From positions 1 through 45,353 of the forward strand of contig QKDO01000052.1 in NCBI GenBank assembly GCA_003252075.1: a DNA stretch of 45,353 nt, given 5' to 3'. The notes beneath the pieces were generated by a model. That model did no database searches and was not told the DNA's origin. It was given only the letters and a program-made list of their open reading frames with translations. Positions 24,939 through 34,407 of this stretch are shown here, piece after piece. The number at the start of each line of letters is the position of its first letter. Within the stretch, counting starts at the first letter, position 1. Position numbers and translations under genes: made by a program. The stretch comes from Nitrospirota bacterium (lineage in GTDB: Bacteria; Nitrospirota; Thermodesulfovibrionia; Thermodesulfovibrionales; UBA6898).

Positions 24939-25409
24939 ATGACTGCGGGCCATGGAGATAACGTAAAAGTCTTGTATCAATGCCTTTCGCATGTTGCGTC
25001 CGGTTATCGCGCCGGTTCATCTGGAGATGTGGTCGAATTTACCATCGGCCGGCATCAGGTAATCGCGGGATTCGAAGAGGCTGTTGTCGGTATGCGCGAA
25101 GGAGATGAAAAGACCGTCACCATTCCTATGGAAAAAGCGTACGGAAGAAAGAGCGAGGAGAACCTTGTGACGATGAGCAGAGAAAAACTCCCGAGCGGTA
25201 TATCCCTTGAGGTGGGCAAATACCTCTGTGTAAGGACAGCGAACGGAAGGAGAGCCGTGCTGGCTGTGTCGAATGTCAGCGACTCCGACGTGATGCTGAA
25301 TACGAACCATCCCCTCGCAGGCAGAGACCTGACATACCGGATCAGGCTTTCCCGGATCCAACGGATCCGGAGAGAGGGAGACTGCAGCAGTGAAAGGAGC
25401 ATGGTATGA
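24939..25409 (+). CDS. FKBP-type peptidyl-prolyl isomerase (SlyD-like)
   Basis: The 156-aa protein has the FKBP core: GDVVEFTIGRHQVIAGFEEA and VVGMREGDEKTVTIP, then AYGRKSEENLVTM, which marks the SlyD-like insert-in-flap class. It catalyses cis-trans isomerisation at proline and may act as a chaperone. The metal-binding His-rich tail of E. coli SlyD is absent. Its stop overlaps the start of the following secreted SH3 protein (ATGA at 25406-25409), suggesting a shared role in envelope biogenesis or folding. Confidence 0.88.
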   Translation: MTAGHGDNVKVLYQCLSHVASGYRAGSSGDVVEFTIGRHQVIAGFEEAVVGMREGDEKTVTIPMEKAYGRKSEENLVTMSREKLPSGISLEVGKYLCVRTANGRRAVLAVSNVSDSDVMLNTNHPLAGRDLTYRIRLSRIQRIRREGDCSSERSMV

Positions 25410-25858
25410 AGAAACTGCTTTCCACAGCGGCCGCAATCGCGCTTCTGTTCAGCGCACGACCTTACGCGCAGGCGCTCTGTGTCAGCACGTCTAAGGCTAA
25501 CATACGTTCAGGGCCGGGTATGCAGTATACGAAAGTCTGGGAGGTCTACCGTAATATGCCATTCAGGAAGGTCGGTGTCTCAATTGAGGGGGACTGGTAT
25601 GCGGTTCGGGACGTTGACGGTGATGTAAACTGGATCCATAGCGGTATCGTGACGAGGCGGAACCGGTGCGCCGTGGTAAAGCGGGCGGCGGCAAATGCAC
25701 GAAAGGGCCCCGGAAGGCGTTACAGCAGAACGAAGTGGAGTCCGGCAAAGCAATATGACGCCTTCGTCGTCCTTCAAAGAAAGGGGGCATGGGTGCGGGT
25801 CAAGAACGAATGGGGAGAAGCCGGCTGGATACATACCGGTCTTCTCTGGATAGACTGA
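25406..25858 (+). CDS. Secreted protein with two bacterial SH3 domains
   Basis: The 150-aa product begins with a signal peptide (MKKLLSTAAAIALLF, cleavage probably near ...AQA-LC). Two SH3b-type units follow: residues 25-85 (SKANIRSGPGMQYTKVWEV, then DWYAVRDVDG-x-NWIHSG) and 90-148 (AAANARKGPGRRYSRTKW, then AWVRVKNEWGEAGWIHTG). Each has the R-x-GPG loop and the terminal W-I-H. Such domains bind peptidoglycan or envelope ligands. Translation is coupled to the FKBP gene. Confidence 0.88.
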   Translation: MKKLLSTAAAIALLFSARPYAQALCVSTSKANIRSGPGMQYTKVWEVYRNMPFRKVGVSIEGDWYAVRDVDGDVNWIHSGIVTRRNRCAVVKRAAANARKGPGRRYSRTKWSPAKQYDAFVVLQRKGAWVRVKNEWGEAGWIHTGLLWID

Positions 25859-25879
25859 ACAGCAATCGCCGCAGGCTGC

Positions 25880-26926
25880 TCAGGAGTCCGGACGGATGTG
25901 GACATCCCGTTGTGGGAAGGGTATGGTGATGCCGGATGCCGCAAACGTTTTGTAGATCTCGCAGTTCAGCTCATGGACGGTCAGTCCCCGCAGGGAAGGC
26001 TCTTTTGTCCAACAGAGGAGCTCGAAGTTCAGGGACGACTCGCCGAACTCGCGGAAGCGGACGCGGGGTGAGGGTTCAGGGATCACATTTTCGTTCTGTC
26101 CAGCCACCTCAAGGAGAACCTCCTGAACCTTGTCGATGTCACTTCCGTAGGCGACCGAGACCGGAATGCGCACGCGGAAGTTCGGGATAGGTGCGCTTTC
26201 GTTGATCACCTTCGTGTTTGCGATGATCGAGTTGGGTATGGTTATCTGGACGTCGTCCCGCGTTTTTATCCTCGTGCTTCTTACCCCGATCGCTACTACC
26301 TCCCCGCGCTCACCCTTATCGAGCACGATGTAGTCACCGATCTTGAAGGGTTTGTCCACAAAAACGCTTATGCCGCCGAAGAAATTGGCGATCGTATCTT
26401 TTGCAGCAAAAGCTACGGCAGCACCAGCTATTCCGGCAGAGGCGATGACCGGTGTTATGTTGATCTTCCAGATCGAGAGCACGATCATGACCGCAGCAAC
26501 GATGATGACGATGCGGGTAACGTTCTCGACGAGGGGGATGATGTCACGGCTCATTCCGGTCACATCAGATACCTTCATGACCGCATGCTCGATTACGGTG
26601 TTGCTTATGCGTACCGCAGCAACACACCAGATCACTGCAAGCAGCGAGTAGAGGCTGCCCGATGTATACCATAGCACATTTTCGGACGGTCCGAAATGCA
26701 GGGCCGTAGCGATGATGCCCAGGAACAGGATCGTAAAAAATATCGGCCTGTGCACCACATCGACTATCCGGTCATCAAGGTCGGTCTTCGTAAAGCGGCT
26801 GAATTTACGGAGTACCTTATCGATCAGGAGGTCGGCGATCTTGGCAACAACCATGAAGGCGCAGACAGAAAGCAGTGCGTTCACAGCGGGGGACGATATG
26901 TTCATGAGCTCGACCAGTCTGATCAT
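25880..26926 (-). CDS. MscS-family mechanosensitive ion channel
   Basis: The 348-aa protein has four hydrophobic segments before residue 160 and then the pore-lining helix with the Gly/Ala pattern (ASAGIAGAAVAFAAKDTIANF) and the MscS beta domain (FVDKPFKIGDYIV, GEVVAIGVRSTRIKT, DVQITIPNSI). It opens under membrane tension and releases solutes on hypo-osmotic shock. It stands alone on the minus strand. A C-terminal fragment of another member lies at 43165. Confidence 0.93.
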   Translation of the reverse strand: MIRLVELMNISSPAVNALLSVCAFMVVAKIADLLIDKVLRKFSRFTKTDLDDRIVDVVHRPIFFTILFLGIIATALHFGPSENVLWYTSGSLYSLLAVIWCVAAVRISNTVIEHAVMKVSDVTGMSRDIIPLVENVTRIVIIVAAVMIVLSIWKINITPVIASAGIAGAAVAFAAKDTIANFFGGISVFVDKPFKIGDYIVLDKGERGEVVAIGVRSTRIKTRDDVQITIPNSIIANTKVINESAPIPNFRVRIPVSVAYGSDIDKVQEVLLEVAGQNENVIPEPSPRVRFREFGESSLNFELLCWTKEPSLRGLTVHELNCEIYKTFAASGITIPFPQRDVHIRPDS

Positions 26927-27074
26927 GGCCTTAGTATAACGATTTTTTCTCTTTGGGCCAAGAGAGAGAACTGCGTGACGTCAGCCCGCTCAGCGATTAC
27001 GGAATGACTACAGCTCCACGAGGCGATATCCTGTTATGGAGGCATGATGTGATTTCCCTGACAATGAAGACGGC

Positions 27075-27104
27075 TTGTTGATTGACGTTCTTCGCTTCTA
27101 TAAT
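27075..27104 (+). promoter_or_regulatory. Possible promoter before the LpxR remnant
   Basis: A perfect -10 (TATAAT, 27099-27104) has TTGTTG (27075-27080) 18 bp upstream as a -35. It lies 33 bp before the first ATG of the LpxR fragment. Confidence 0.45.
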
Positions 27105-27136
27105 AGAATCACAGCCTAAAAGGTGAATGCAACAGG

Positions 27137-27616
27137 ATGCTGATACGGACGTTGCAGGGCATGTTCATGGTCATCTGCAGTGATGACATTCTGTTAGGTC
27201 TGGACGTTGACGTGATCCCGCGCCTGGGCAAGGCGCCCGGCAATGTCTTTACCTACACTGCCGCAGGGTTTGCGGTGAGCACGGGGCCGGCCATCGAAAA
27301 GGATTTCGGGCCGCCGCGCATCCGGCCGAGCCTTCCCGGCGCCGGATATTTCATGTATGCCCACAGTATTGCCTGGTATTTCTTTGCGGGAGTAGAGGGC
27401 CGGGCTGTGCTGCATAATATCTTTTTGGACGGCAATACTTTTGCTGGCTGCCATTCCGTGGAGCGGAATATCTGGGTTGGCGACCTGCAGGCTGGCGCGG
27501 CGATCCAGCTGCACAGTGTCTGTCTGATCTACACCCAGATCCTGAGCACAAATGAGTTCAGGGGGCAAAAGATCCCGGACAACTTCGACCTACTCAGCAT
27601 ATCCTATCAGTTCTGA
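27137..27616 (+). pseudogene. C-terminal fragment of a lipid A deacylase LpxR-like (DUF2219) gene
   Basis: This 159-aa frame matches only the C-terminal half of LpxR/DUF2219 outer-membrane beta-barrels of about 320 aa: DVIPRLGKAPGNVFTYTAAG, then DFGPPRIRPSLPGAGYF, FFAGVEGRAVLHNIFLDGN, WVGDLQAGAAIQ, and a C-terminal aromatic residue (SISYQF) as in barrel proteins. The N-terminal half, which carries the catalytic residues and the signal peptide, is missing; upstream DNA does not supply it in any frame. It is therefore a truncated, probably dead gene, though the frame is still open. Confidence 0.75.
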
Positions 27617-27680
27617 CGTCGGAGCGTCGTTTGGCGGTAAGTGAGTCCTTCGGCAGAAATCCTTACTCGCCAAGGCGACA

Positions 27681-30392
27681 TCATTTTCCCTTCTGCATCC
27701 TGCTGATGATATCCCCGAGTTTCCGGATCTCCTCGCCGTAGCGTGCCCAGTCGCCTTCACGCTGCGCCTTCATGGCACGGTCAAAGTGCTCTTTCGCGGT
27801 TGCAGCGAAATTGCCTTCCGGCTGTTCAGCCGTGATAGTGACGGAAGCAGAAGATTTTTCACTCGACGGCATCCCGATATCTCCGAAGATCCTCGCCAGC
27901 GCCTGTTCAAGGGTTTCTTCCATGGCAATCCGGTTTTCATAGGCTACTATGACCCTCTTCAGTTCCGGGATCTTGCCGGATTCGGCCCTGAGATACAGGG
28001 GCTGGACATATATGAGGGATCCCTCGATAGGGATGACAAGCAGGGTCCCCTGCATGACCTGCGACCCGCGTTGGTCCCAGAGGGATATCTGGCGTGATAT
28101 TTCGGTGTCCTGGTTGATCCGTGCGACGATCTGCTTTGGGCCGTAAACGAGCCTGTCCTTGGGGAAACGGTAGACCAGCAGTTTTCCATAGTCATCACCG
28201 TCGCTCCGCGCCACCATCCAGGCTGCCAGGTTCTGTTTCTTCTTCGGCGTATAGGGAAGCATGAGGATGAACTCTTCCTTCTTCTCCCCGGGAAGTCTCA
28301 TGACCGTGTAGTAGGGCTCCATGACCTCTGACTGGGAATCAGAACCCATTGACGGGACCTCCCACTGGTCCTCACGGTTATAGAATATCTGCGGGTCCTC
28401 CATATGATATGTCGAATAGATCGCTGTCTGGATATTAAAGACGTCCTCCGGATAGCGGAGATGGCTTTTCAGGTCTGCAGGCATCTCTTTGAGCGGGTGC
28501 AGCATTCCGGGGAAAGTCCGGTCATATGTTCCAACGATCGGGTCTTTATCATCAGCAATGTAGAACACCATGGAACCGTCATATGCGTTGATCGTAATTT
28601 TGACGGAATTCCGGATGTAATTGATGCTGTTTTTTCTGCCCAGATGCTGAGCGTAGGGGAAACGGTTGCTGGCAGTATACGCGTCATAGATCCAGAAAAG
28701 CTCGCCTTTTTCCGTTATGACCATATAGGGATCGCGGTCAAGGAGGAGGAAGGGCATTACCTTCCTGACCCGGTCGGATATCTTTCTTTCGAAGAGTATC
28801 CGGCTGTCCCGAGTTATGTCATTTGACAGAAAGAGTTTCAGCGAGCCGAAATGCACTGAGAACAGCAGCTTCCTGAACAAGGAGTCGATCTTCACGCCTC
28901 GTGAACCTGCATAGCTCGTAAAGACATTCTTTTCACCGGAAGGATAGTCGAACTCCTTCGAATTCGTATTGACGATGACATGACTGCTCGACAATTCTCC
29001 GAAATAGATCTCGGGGCGGGAGATCGCAAGGTTCTTTGCGGACGAAACGGGAGGTATGTCCTTGACGAACAGGACCGGAAGCCCCTCGGGCGTCACCTGG
29101 TTGACCGGGCCCAGGGTCAGTCCGTATCCGTGGGTAAAGGTGAGCGTTTCATTGATCCAGTTCCTTGTCGGTATGCTTTCTGATGAAAGCTCTCTCGCCG
29201 AAAGCATGGTCTGACGATACTTGCCGTCGATCATATAGCGGTCATTGTCGACGGAGGTGAAATCATAGTAGGTCCGGATCTCCTGGACCTGGCTGAAGGT
29301 GTCAAGGAGGGGCTTATGGTCCCATAGCCTGATATTCTCAACGGTCGCGCTGTTGGTCTTGATGTCGGCCTTGGAGAGGGATGTGCCCCCGGAAATGTCA
29401 CGCTCTTCGACCCCGTCGATATTGTACGCTTTTCTCGTTGCCGCGATATTGTTCCTGATGTAGGGTGTCTCTTTGACGAGCTCATTCGGCGCCACGACGA
29501 ACTTATGAATGGCAGAGGGGTAGATCGAACTCCCGATGAACGATACCGCAATGAAAAGGCCGATGACTCCGATGAGCAGAATGCTGCGCTTCAGAACGAC
29601 ATTGAGGATGAGCAGCCCCGCAATAGCCACCGCCAGTACCATTTGCGCCTTGAGGAACGGAATCGTCGCATGGATGTCCGTATAGGTTGCCCCGGCAATA
29701 AGCCCTGCTGACGAGGAAAGGATAGCATGCATGCTGATGTATGCGTTGAGCGACAGAACAAGGAAGATTATCCCCCCAAGGACAGAGAGATGGACCTGTG
29801 CCGACCGCTCTGCGCCAATCCCTTTTGGGTGGATGAAGATCGCGCCTTTCACGAGATACAAGACCGCAGCTGAGATGAGTGATACGGCGAGAACCAGCAT
29901 CGCCGAACCCGAGAATACCTCCAGCAGCGGCAGCGTAAAGACATAAAAGGAAGCATTCTTGTTGAAAACAGGGTCGACGTAGGTGAATTCAGCGGCGTGC
30001 AGATATGTGAGCAGCGTCAGCCAGTTGCCGGAGAAGACAAGAGCGGTAAAAAGGCCGAGCAGGGCGGGAACAATGATCTTTACCTTGTCGATATGCTTCA
30101 AAATATTGAGCTGAGGCATGCCCTGAATATGCAGGGGCAGGATAACGGACCTTCCCCTGGTCGCGGTCACCACGATCCAGAGATTTACATAGGCGAAAAG
30201 GAATGCGGCAAGGCCGCCTGCAAGGGCGGAGATGAGCTGGGCATTGAGTCTTGTGGTGAAGATTTTTTCGAACCCGAGATCCTGGAACCAAAGCCAGTCT
30301 ATGTAAAATGATAGGGATTGGGGCAGGGCGATGAGCAGAGCGAGGAGCGCTCCAAAAAAAGGTAACGCTTTGCCAAACAATCTATGCTGCAT
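27681..30392 (-). CDS. UPF0182 family integral membrane protein
   Basis: I take ATG 30392, preceded by GGGAGG, rather than the ATG at 30440. The 903-aa product has seven or more hydrophobic segments in the N-terminal third and a large soluble region starting around residue 300 with the typical UPF0182 phrases FTSVDNDRYMIDGKYRQT, LTFTHGYGLTLGPVN, YPEDVFNIQTAIYSTYHM and PYTPKKKQNLAAWMVARSDG. The family is widespread, conserved and of unknown function. The C-terminus carries a coiled or helical tail (AKEHFDRAMKAQREGDWARY). Confidence 0.93.
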   Translation of the reverse strand: MQHRLFGKALPFFGALLALLIALPQSLSFYIDWLWFQDLGFEKIFTTRLNAQLISALAGGLAAFLFAYVNLWIVVTATRGRSVILPLHIQGMPQLNILKHIDKVKIIVPALLGLFTALVFSGNWLTLLTYLHAAEFTYVDPVFNKNASFYVFTLPLLEVFSGSAMLVLAVSLISAAVLYLVKGAIFIHPKGIGAERSAQVHLSVLGGIIFLVLSLNAYISMHAILSSSAGLIAGATYTDIHATIPFLKAQMVLAVAIAGLLILNVVLKRSILLIGVIGLFIAVSFIGSSIYPSAIHKFVVAPNELVKETPYIRNNIAATRKAYNIDGVEERDISGGTSLSKADIKTNSATVENIRLWDHKPLLDTFSQVQEIRTYYDFTSVDNDRYMIDGKYRQTMLSARELSSESIPTRNWINETLTFTHGYGLTLGPVNQVTPEGLPVLFVKDIPPVSSAKNLAISRPEIYFGELSSSHVIVNTNSKEFDYPSGEKNVFTSYAGSRGVKIDSLFRKLLFSVHFGSLKLFLSNDITRDSRILFERKISDRVRKVMPFLLLDRDPYMVITEKGELFWIYDAYTASNRFPYAQHLGRKNSINYIRNSVKITINAYDGSMVFYIADDKDPIVGTYDRTFPGMLHPLKEMPADLKSHLRYPEDVFNIQTAIYSTYHMEDPQIFYNREDQWEVPSMGSDSQSEVMEPYYTVMRLPGEKKEEFILMLPYTPKKKQNLAAWMVARSDGDDYGKLLVYRFPKDRLVYGPKQIVARINQDTEISRQISLWDQRGSQVMQGTLLVIPIEGSLIYVQPLYLRAESGKIPELKRVIVAYENRIAMEETLEQALARIFGDIGMPSSEKSSASVTITAEQPEGNFAATAKEHFDRAMKAQREGDWARYGEEIRKLGDIISRMQKGK

Positions 30393-30818
30393 GCAAATCC
30401 TCCCGTATCTGCCTGGCATGCCTGATGAAACGATGATCATTACGTGCGTCGTGACGATTCATATGTTTGCGGTGCGACAGGCCTGCCGGGCGGTTTTCTG
30501 TATCATAGCAGATTGTGCCCCGTGATGCGAACCAGGGGCTGTCAGAGTGAGAAGACAATTCCTCACATTCTTCGTTTCGGCGGGACATCCTGCAGCACAT
30601 GCGATGAGATGATCGGGGCATGTAATCTCTCCGCTTTGGGTCTCGCAGGGGACGACGGGGAGACCTTCTCTGACATCAGCAAGCGCAGTGAATGCTCAAA
30701 AGGCACGGTGTGCTCCCCCCGTACAAAAGGAACATGGCAAAAGCAGGTCTTCCCAGCCTCTCTTGCTGTTGTTCAAAACCGCGGCTGATTGTTTGCTGAA
30801 AGGGACATTTCCGCATAA
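30393..30818. other. Intergenic stretch between UPF0182 and the MinD-like gene
   Basis: These 426 bases separate divergent genes and should hold both promoters. I see no convincing gene, terminator or strong promoter; the open frame at 30444-30788 has poor protein character. Confidence 0.4.
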
Positions 30819-31796
30819 ATGTTTTATGATAGTGTTATCATACCTATGCATCATACTGATAAATCATGTGAGATCTGGGCCGTCGCCGGAGGCAAGGGCG
30901 GTACCGGGAAAAGCTTTATAACCAGCAGCATAGCCACGCAGCTCGCACTGAAGGGCCGCAGACTGGTGATCATCGACGCGGATTTCGGCGGTGCCAACCT
31001 GCACAGCTTCTTTGGTATCAGCAGACCGAAACACTCACTCGCGGAATTCTTTGAAGAAAAAATACCGCTGAGCCAGATTATCGTACATTCCGGCATATCC
31101 AATATGGGGCTTATCACCGGGGCGTTGGGTTCTCTGGACTCCGAGAGCATCAGTTATACGCAGAAGCAGAAACTTTTCAGGCAGATAAGGAGCCTTGAGG
31201 CCGACTATATTCTTATTGATCTGGGTGCGGGTTCCCATATTAATACCCTTGACACTTTTCTCCTGGCGGACAAAATGATCGTTGTTACGGTACCCGAGGT
31301 AACTGCCATTGAAAATCTGTATCAGTTCATAAAAAGCGTTTACTTCAGGAAACTGAAGTTCTTCCTGGGATCTTTCGGACTGAAGGATATGCTGCAGGAC
31401 GCTTGGAAAAACAAGGCCGCTTACGGCATTCGGAACTTCGCGAATCTTCTTGACCATGTAAAGAAAAGCTCGCCGGACGTTCACGTCGCTTTTGAAAAGG
31501 AAATGTCAACATTTGTCGTGTATATCATCCTGAACCAGGTAAGGAAAAGTACGGATATCCTCGTAGGTGAGAACCTGAGGAGTGTCTGCCTCAAGCTGCT
31601 CGGCCTAACAGCTGTCTATGCGGGATACGCCGACTATGATGAAGAGGTGCAGAAATACATAAACAGAAAAGAACCTTTTATGATTCACTGCCGCCTTTCG
31701 CCGGTAATAAGGGAAATAGAGGACATCACGGAACATATTATGTCCGGAAAGACAGCTGTTTTTTCAGCGAGAAGCTATGAGCACGGAAGATACTAG
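30819..31796 (+). CDS. MinD/ParA-family ATPase
   Basis: The 325-aa protein has the deviant Walker A KGGTGKS (GGKGGTGKSF, about 25-34), Walker A' IDADFGGANLH, and a Walker B-like YILIDLGAG. It therefore is a MinD/FlhG-like P-loop ATPase that dimerises on ATP. It lacks the MinD C-terminal amphipathic membrane helix. No FtsZ, MinC or flagellar genes are adjacent. The start could also be ATG 30846. It overlaps the next gene by 20 bases, so the two form one operon. Confidence 0.88.
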   Translation: MFYDSVIIPMHHTDKSCEIWAVAGGKGGTGKSFITSSIATQLALKGRRLVIIDADFGGANLHSFFGISRPKHSLAEFFEEKIPLSQIIVHSGISNMGLITGALGSLDSESISYTQKQKLFRQIRSLEADYILIDLGAGSHINTLDTFLLADKMIVVTVPEVTAIENLYQFIKSVYFRKLKFFLGSFGLKDMLQDAWKNKAAYGIRNFANLLDHVKKSSPDVHVAFEKEMSTFVVYIILNQVRKSTDILVGENLRSVCLKLLGLTAVYAGYADYDEEVQKYINRKEPFMIHCRLSPVIREIEDITEHIMSGKTAVFSARSYEHGRY

Positions 31797-32340
31797 GAGA
31801 TATTACGAAGTTCTCGAACTGCCTCCGGACGCCCCTTTTGCCGAGGTGAGGAAAAAATACCTTTATCTCAATGCGTTCTATATGGGCGACTCTATGGAGC
31901 TGGCAGCTTTGAACGGGGACGCGCCCTATCACCGAAGACAGGGCATTCTTGCAGAGCTGCAGGACGCCTACGACAGACTGAAGGATATCCTGGGCAGGGA
32001 AGAGCCGGTGCAGCAGCCCCTGCAAAGCTCCGATGTGACCGTTCGCGAATCGATGAGAGATTATCTGGACGGCATTGCCGCCTTCTCCGGACCTATTCTC
32101 AAGGAAATCCGGGAGAAGATGGGGATCGACCTGGGAAGTATGGCCATCGCGACGAAGGTGCAGAAGCGGTATCTGGAAGAGATCGAAGCCGAGCAGTTTA
32201 CCTGGATTCCCGCGGAAGTGTATCTGCGGGGTTATGTCATTGAGTATGCCCGTCATCTTTCTCTCGACCACCAGAAGGTGGCGGAAGATTACATGAAACG
32301 ATACCGGAAGTTCCGGTCAAGCTCGGAAGAGAAGAAATAG
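31777..32340 (+). CDS. J-domain-like / RodZ-type helix-turn-helix protein
   Basis: The 187-aa protein has two parts. Residues 8-75 resemble a J domain (YYEVLELPPDAPFAEVRKKY ... LQDAYDRLKDIL), but the HPD motif needed to stimulate DnaK is absent. Residues 105-180 carry the RodZ-type helix-turn-helix (LKEIREKMGIDLGSMAIATK, YLEEIEAEQF, PAEVYLRGYVIEYARHL). There is no membrane helix, unlike RodZ. Its start lies inside the ATPase gene, so the two are probably partners; a polarity or chromosome-positioning role is an inference. Confidence 0.8.
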   Translation: MSTEDTRRYYEVLELPPDAPFAEVRKKYLYLNAFYMGDSMELAALNGDAPYHRRQGILAELQDAYDRLKDILGREEPVQQPLQSSDVTVRESMRDYLDGIAAFSGPILKEIREKMGIDLGSMAIATKVQKRYLEEIEAEQFTWIPAEVYLRGYVIEYARHLSLDHQKVAEDYMKRYRKFRSSSEEKK

Positions 32341-32513
32341 TTCATCCCCATCCCCTCATTCTGCTGCATCCCCGGAACACCGGAAGACCGAACGTGCGAT
32401 CAGGAACGCCATAAGGAAGCGAAATGCAATCTGCTGTCATAGGGGGGGCATACGGAAGTCTTTGAAGAGATGAGGTCTTTGCTGCTTGCTGCTGATGCTC
32501 AGCCTGACGGCAA

Positions 32514-32834
32514 TTACGTCTTCGGGGTCTTATTTCCCCAGAGCTTGTTCGCAGCAAAGGCTGCCAGAAGTCCGGCTGTGAGAAATCCCTGCAATGATGT
32601 GGTGATGATATACATGGTGCTGTAGCCCTCTTCTCCCCGCAGCAGACCGAACATATTGAACTGTGCCTCTGCCCAGAAGAAGATATTGATGATCATCCAG
32701 AGCAGGAACCCTGCCACCACGCCCTTGAGGTAGGGGTTCGTAAAAAAGAGGAACTTGCCCCTGACGTAACGGAAGAAGACCATCATTGGCACGAGGCCGA
32801 TGATAAGCCCGGTGAGAAAGCCCCAGAAGCTCAT
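32514..32834 (-). CDS. Small membrane protein with three predicted TM segments
   Basis: The 106-aa product has hydrophobic segments at about 3-22, 37-54 and 75-94 and short charged loops (RYVRGKFLF). I recognise no family. It is convergent with the J-HTH gene and lies about 100 bp from the end of the RNA helicase gene upstream on the same strand. Confidence 0.65.
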   Translation of the reverse strand: MSFWGFLTGLIIGLVPMMVFFRYVRGKFLFFTNPYLKGVVAGFLLWMIINIFFWAEAQFNMFGLLRGEEGYSTMYIITTSLQGFLTAGLLAAFAANKLWGNKTPKT

Positions 32835-32940
32835 GCTCCATTATACATCACGCCGCAAAAATATTTGCGCCCTGACATGCGCTCTTTCGGAAGTACGCAT
32901 AGTGTGCATATCCAGGCGAGTGGCTGGAATTTCTTCGCGC

Positions 32941-34218
32941 TTAGGTGGTCTTCCTGCTGCGCGTTGCGCTTGCCCTGCGTCCGCCTGTCCCTCCAGCTTT
33001 CGCTGCGAAGGGCTTTCTTGCTCCAGCCTCTGTTTTGCGGCGCTGTGTATACTGGCGGGGCGGCCGGGCAAATTCAGCGTCACGTACCGGGGCTGACTTC
33101 TTGTAATCGAAGTCCTTCAGTGCGCGGCGTTCTATTGCATAGCCGAGCAAACGCTCGATGCTGCGTACCATATCCTGGTCTTCACGGGTAATGAACGTGA
33201 AGGCATCACCGGTCTTTGCCGCCCTGCCGGTACGGCCTATGCGGTGCGTATATGCATCAGCAGTATCGGGCATGTCGTAATTGATCACGTGGGATATGCT
33301 TGAAACATCTATCCCGCGGGCAGCGATATCGGTAGCGACAAGAATCTGGTATCTGCCGCTGCGGAATCCGTCGAGTGCTTCCTGACGGCGGTTCTGGGAG
33401 AGGTTCCCCTGCAGGGATGCTGCCCGGTACCCAGCCTTTTCCAGCTGCTGGCCGATACGCTTGGCGCGGTGCTTGGTGCGGGTGAATATCAGGACAGACT
33501 CTGTGTCGGTATGACGAAGCAATTCCAAAAGCAGAGCGGTCTTCAGATGCTGTTCGACCGGATAAAGGGCATGGCTGACTGTGTTGGCAGGTGCCGCATG
33601 GTCGACCTGCACGGTGATCGGGGCATGCAATATGTCATGTGCAAGACGCCGGATATCATCGGGCATGGTAGCAGAAAAGAGCAATGTCTGGCGCTTTGCC
33701 GGTATATGCCTGATGATCTTCCTGATGTCGGGCAAAAAGCCCATGTCGAACATCCGGTCAGCCTCGTCGAGCACGAGCGTCTCCAGATGTGACAGATTGA
33801 TCGTTCTCTGATCGATATGGTCGAGCAGACGGCCTGGGCAGGCGACGACGATTTCATAACCGCGTTTCAGTTTGTCGGCCTGGGGATTGAAGCCGACACC
33901 GCCGTAGACCGTCATGCTTCTGAGCCGGGTCTGTCGTCCCAAGGTGGTGATGGACTCGTGGATCTGCTCCGCAAGTTCACGGGTAGGTGCCACGATGAGC
34001 GCCCGGACACGGCCACGCGGGCCCTGAAGCAAACGCTCCAGGATCGGCAGCACAAAGGCTGCTGTTTTTCCGGTTCCGGTCTGTGCAAGACCGAGGACAT
34101 CCTGTCCCTGCAGGACCGGTGGTATTGCCTGCTTCTGAATGGGCGTGGGCTTGCTATAGCCAGCCGCCTTGACTCCGGCCGCTACATGGGGGTGAAGATT
34201 GAATCTCTGAAATTCCAT
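32941..34218 (-). CDS. rhlE: DEAD-box RNA helicase, RhlE type
   Basis: The 425-aa protein has the DEAD-box motifs in order: FxxL-type Q motif (KPTPIQKQAIP), AQTGTGKT (I), PTRELA (Ia), the DEAD box in LVLDEADRMFDMGF (II), SATMP (III), and the helicase C domain with VATDIAARGIDV (V) and HRIGRTGRAAKTGD (VI). The C-terminal tail is short, basic and Arg/Lys-rich (YTQRRKTEAGARKPFAAK), as in RhlE. It remodels RNA during ribosome assembly or at low temperature. The gene has a probable promoter near 34321-34350. Confidence 0.93.
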   Translation of the reverse strand: MEFQRFNLHPHVAAGVKAAGYSKPTPIQKQAIPPVLQGQDVLGLAQTGTGKTAAFVLPILERLLQGPRGRVRALIVAPTRELAEQIHESITTLGRQTRLRSMTVYGGVGFNPQADKLKRGYEIVVACPGRLLDHIDQRTINLSHLETLVLDEADRMFDMGFLPDIRKIIRHIPAKRQTLLFSATMPDDIRRLAHDILHAPITVQVDHAAPANTVSHALYPVEQHLKTALLLELLRHTDTESVLIFTRTKHRAKRIGQQLEKAGYRAASLQGNLSQNRRQEALDGFRSGRYQILVATDIAARGIDVSSISHVINYDMPDTADAYTHRIGRTGRAAKTGDAFTFITREDQDMVRSIERLLGYAIERRALKDFDYKKSAPVRDAEFARPPRQYTQRRKTEAGARKPFAAKAGGTGGRRASATRSRKTT

Positions 34219-34320
34219 AAAACTCCTTTTTCTGCATTCGGGGGAAAAAAGTCTTGGATCTTTTGAGGGACGTACAATGACGTAGTTTTCATCCGGGTAC
34301 TGCAGTTATTGTGATAGTTA

Positions 34321-34350
34321 ACAGTACCAGTAGTGATGAAGATCTGTCAA
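34321..34350 (-). promoter_or_regulatory. Possible promoter of the RNA helicase gene
   Basis: On the minus strand TTGACA (34350-34345) is followed 18 bp later by TACTGT (34326-34321). The leader to the start codon at 34218 would be about 95 nt, which is usual for cold-inducible RNA helicase genes. Confidence 0.45.
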
Positions 34351-34407
34351 GGAAAAGGATTCTTTATCCGCTGACTTCTGCAATCATCTATCCTTCCGGC
34401 ATCAGCT

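Noticed and set aside
30444-30788. 114-aa plus-strand frame upstream of the MinD-like gene
   Set aside because: There is no ribosome-binding site, the composition is rich in Cys and Gly, and no motif is visible.
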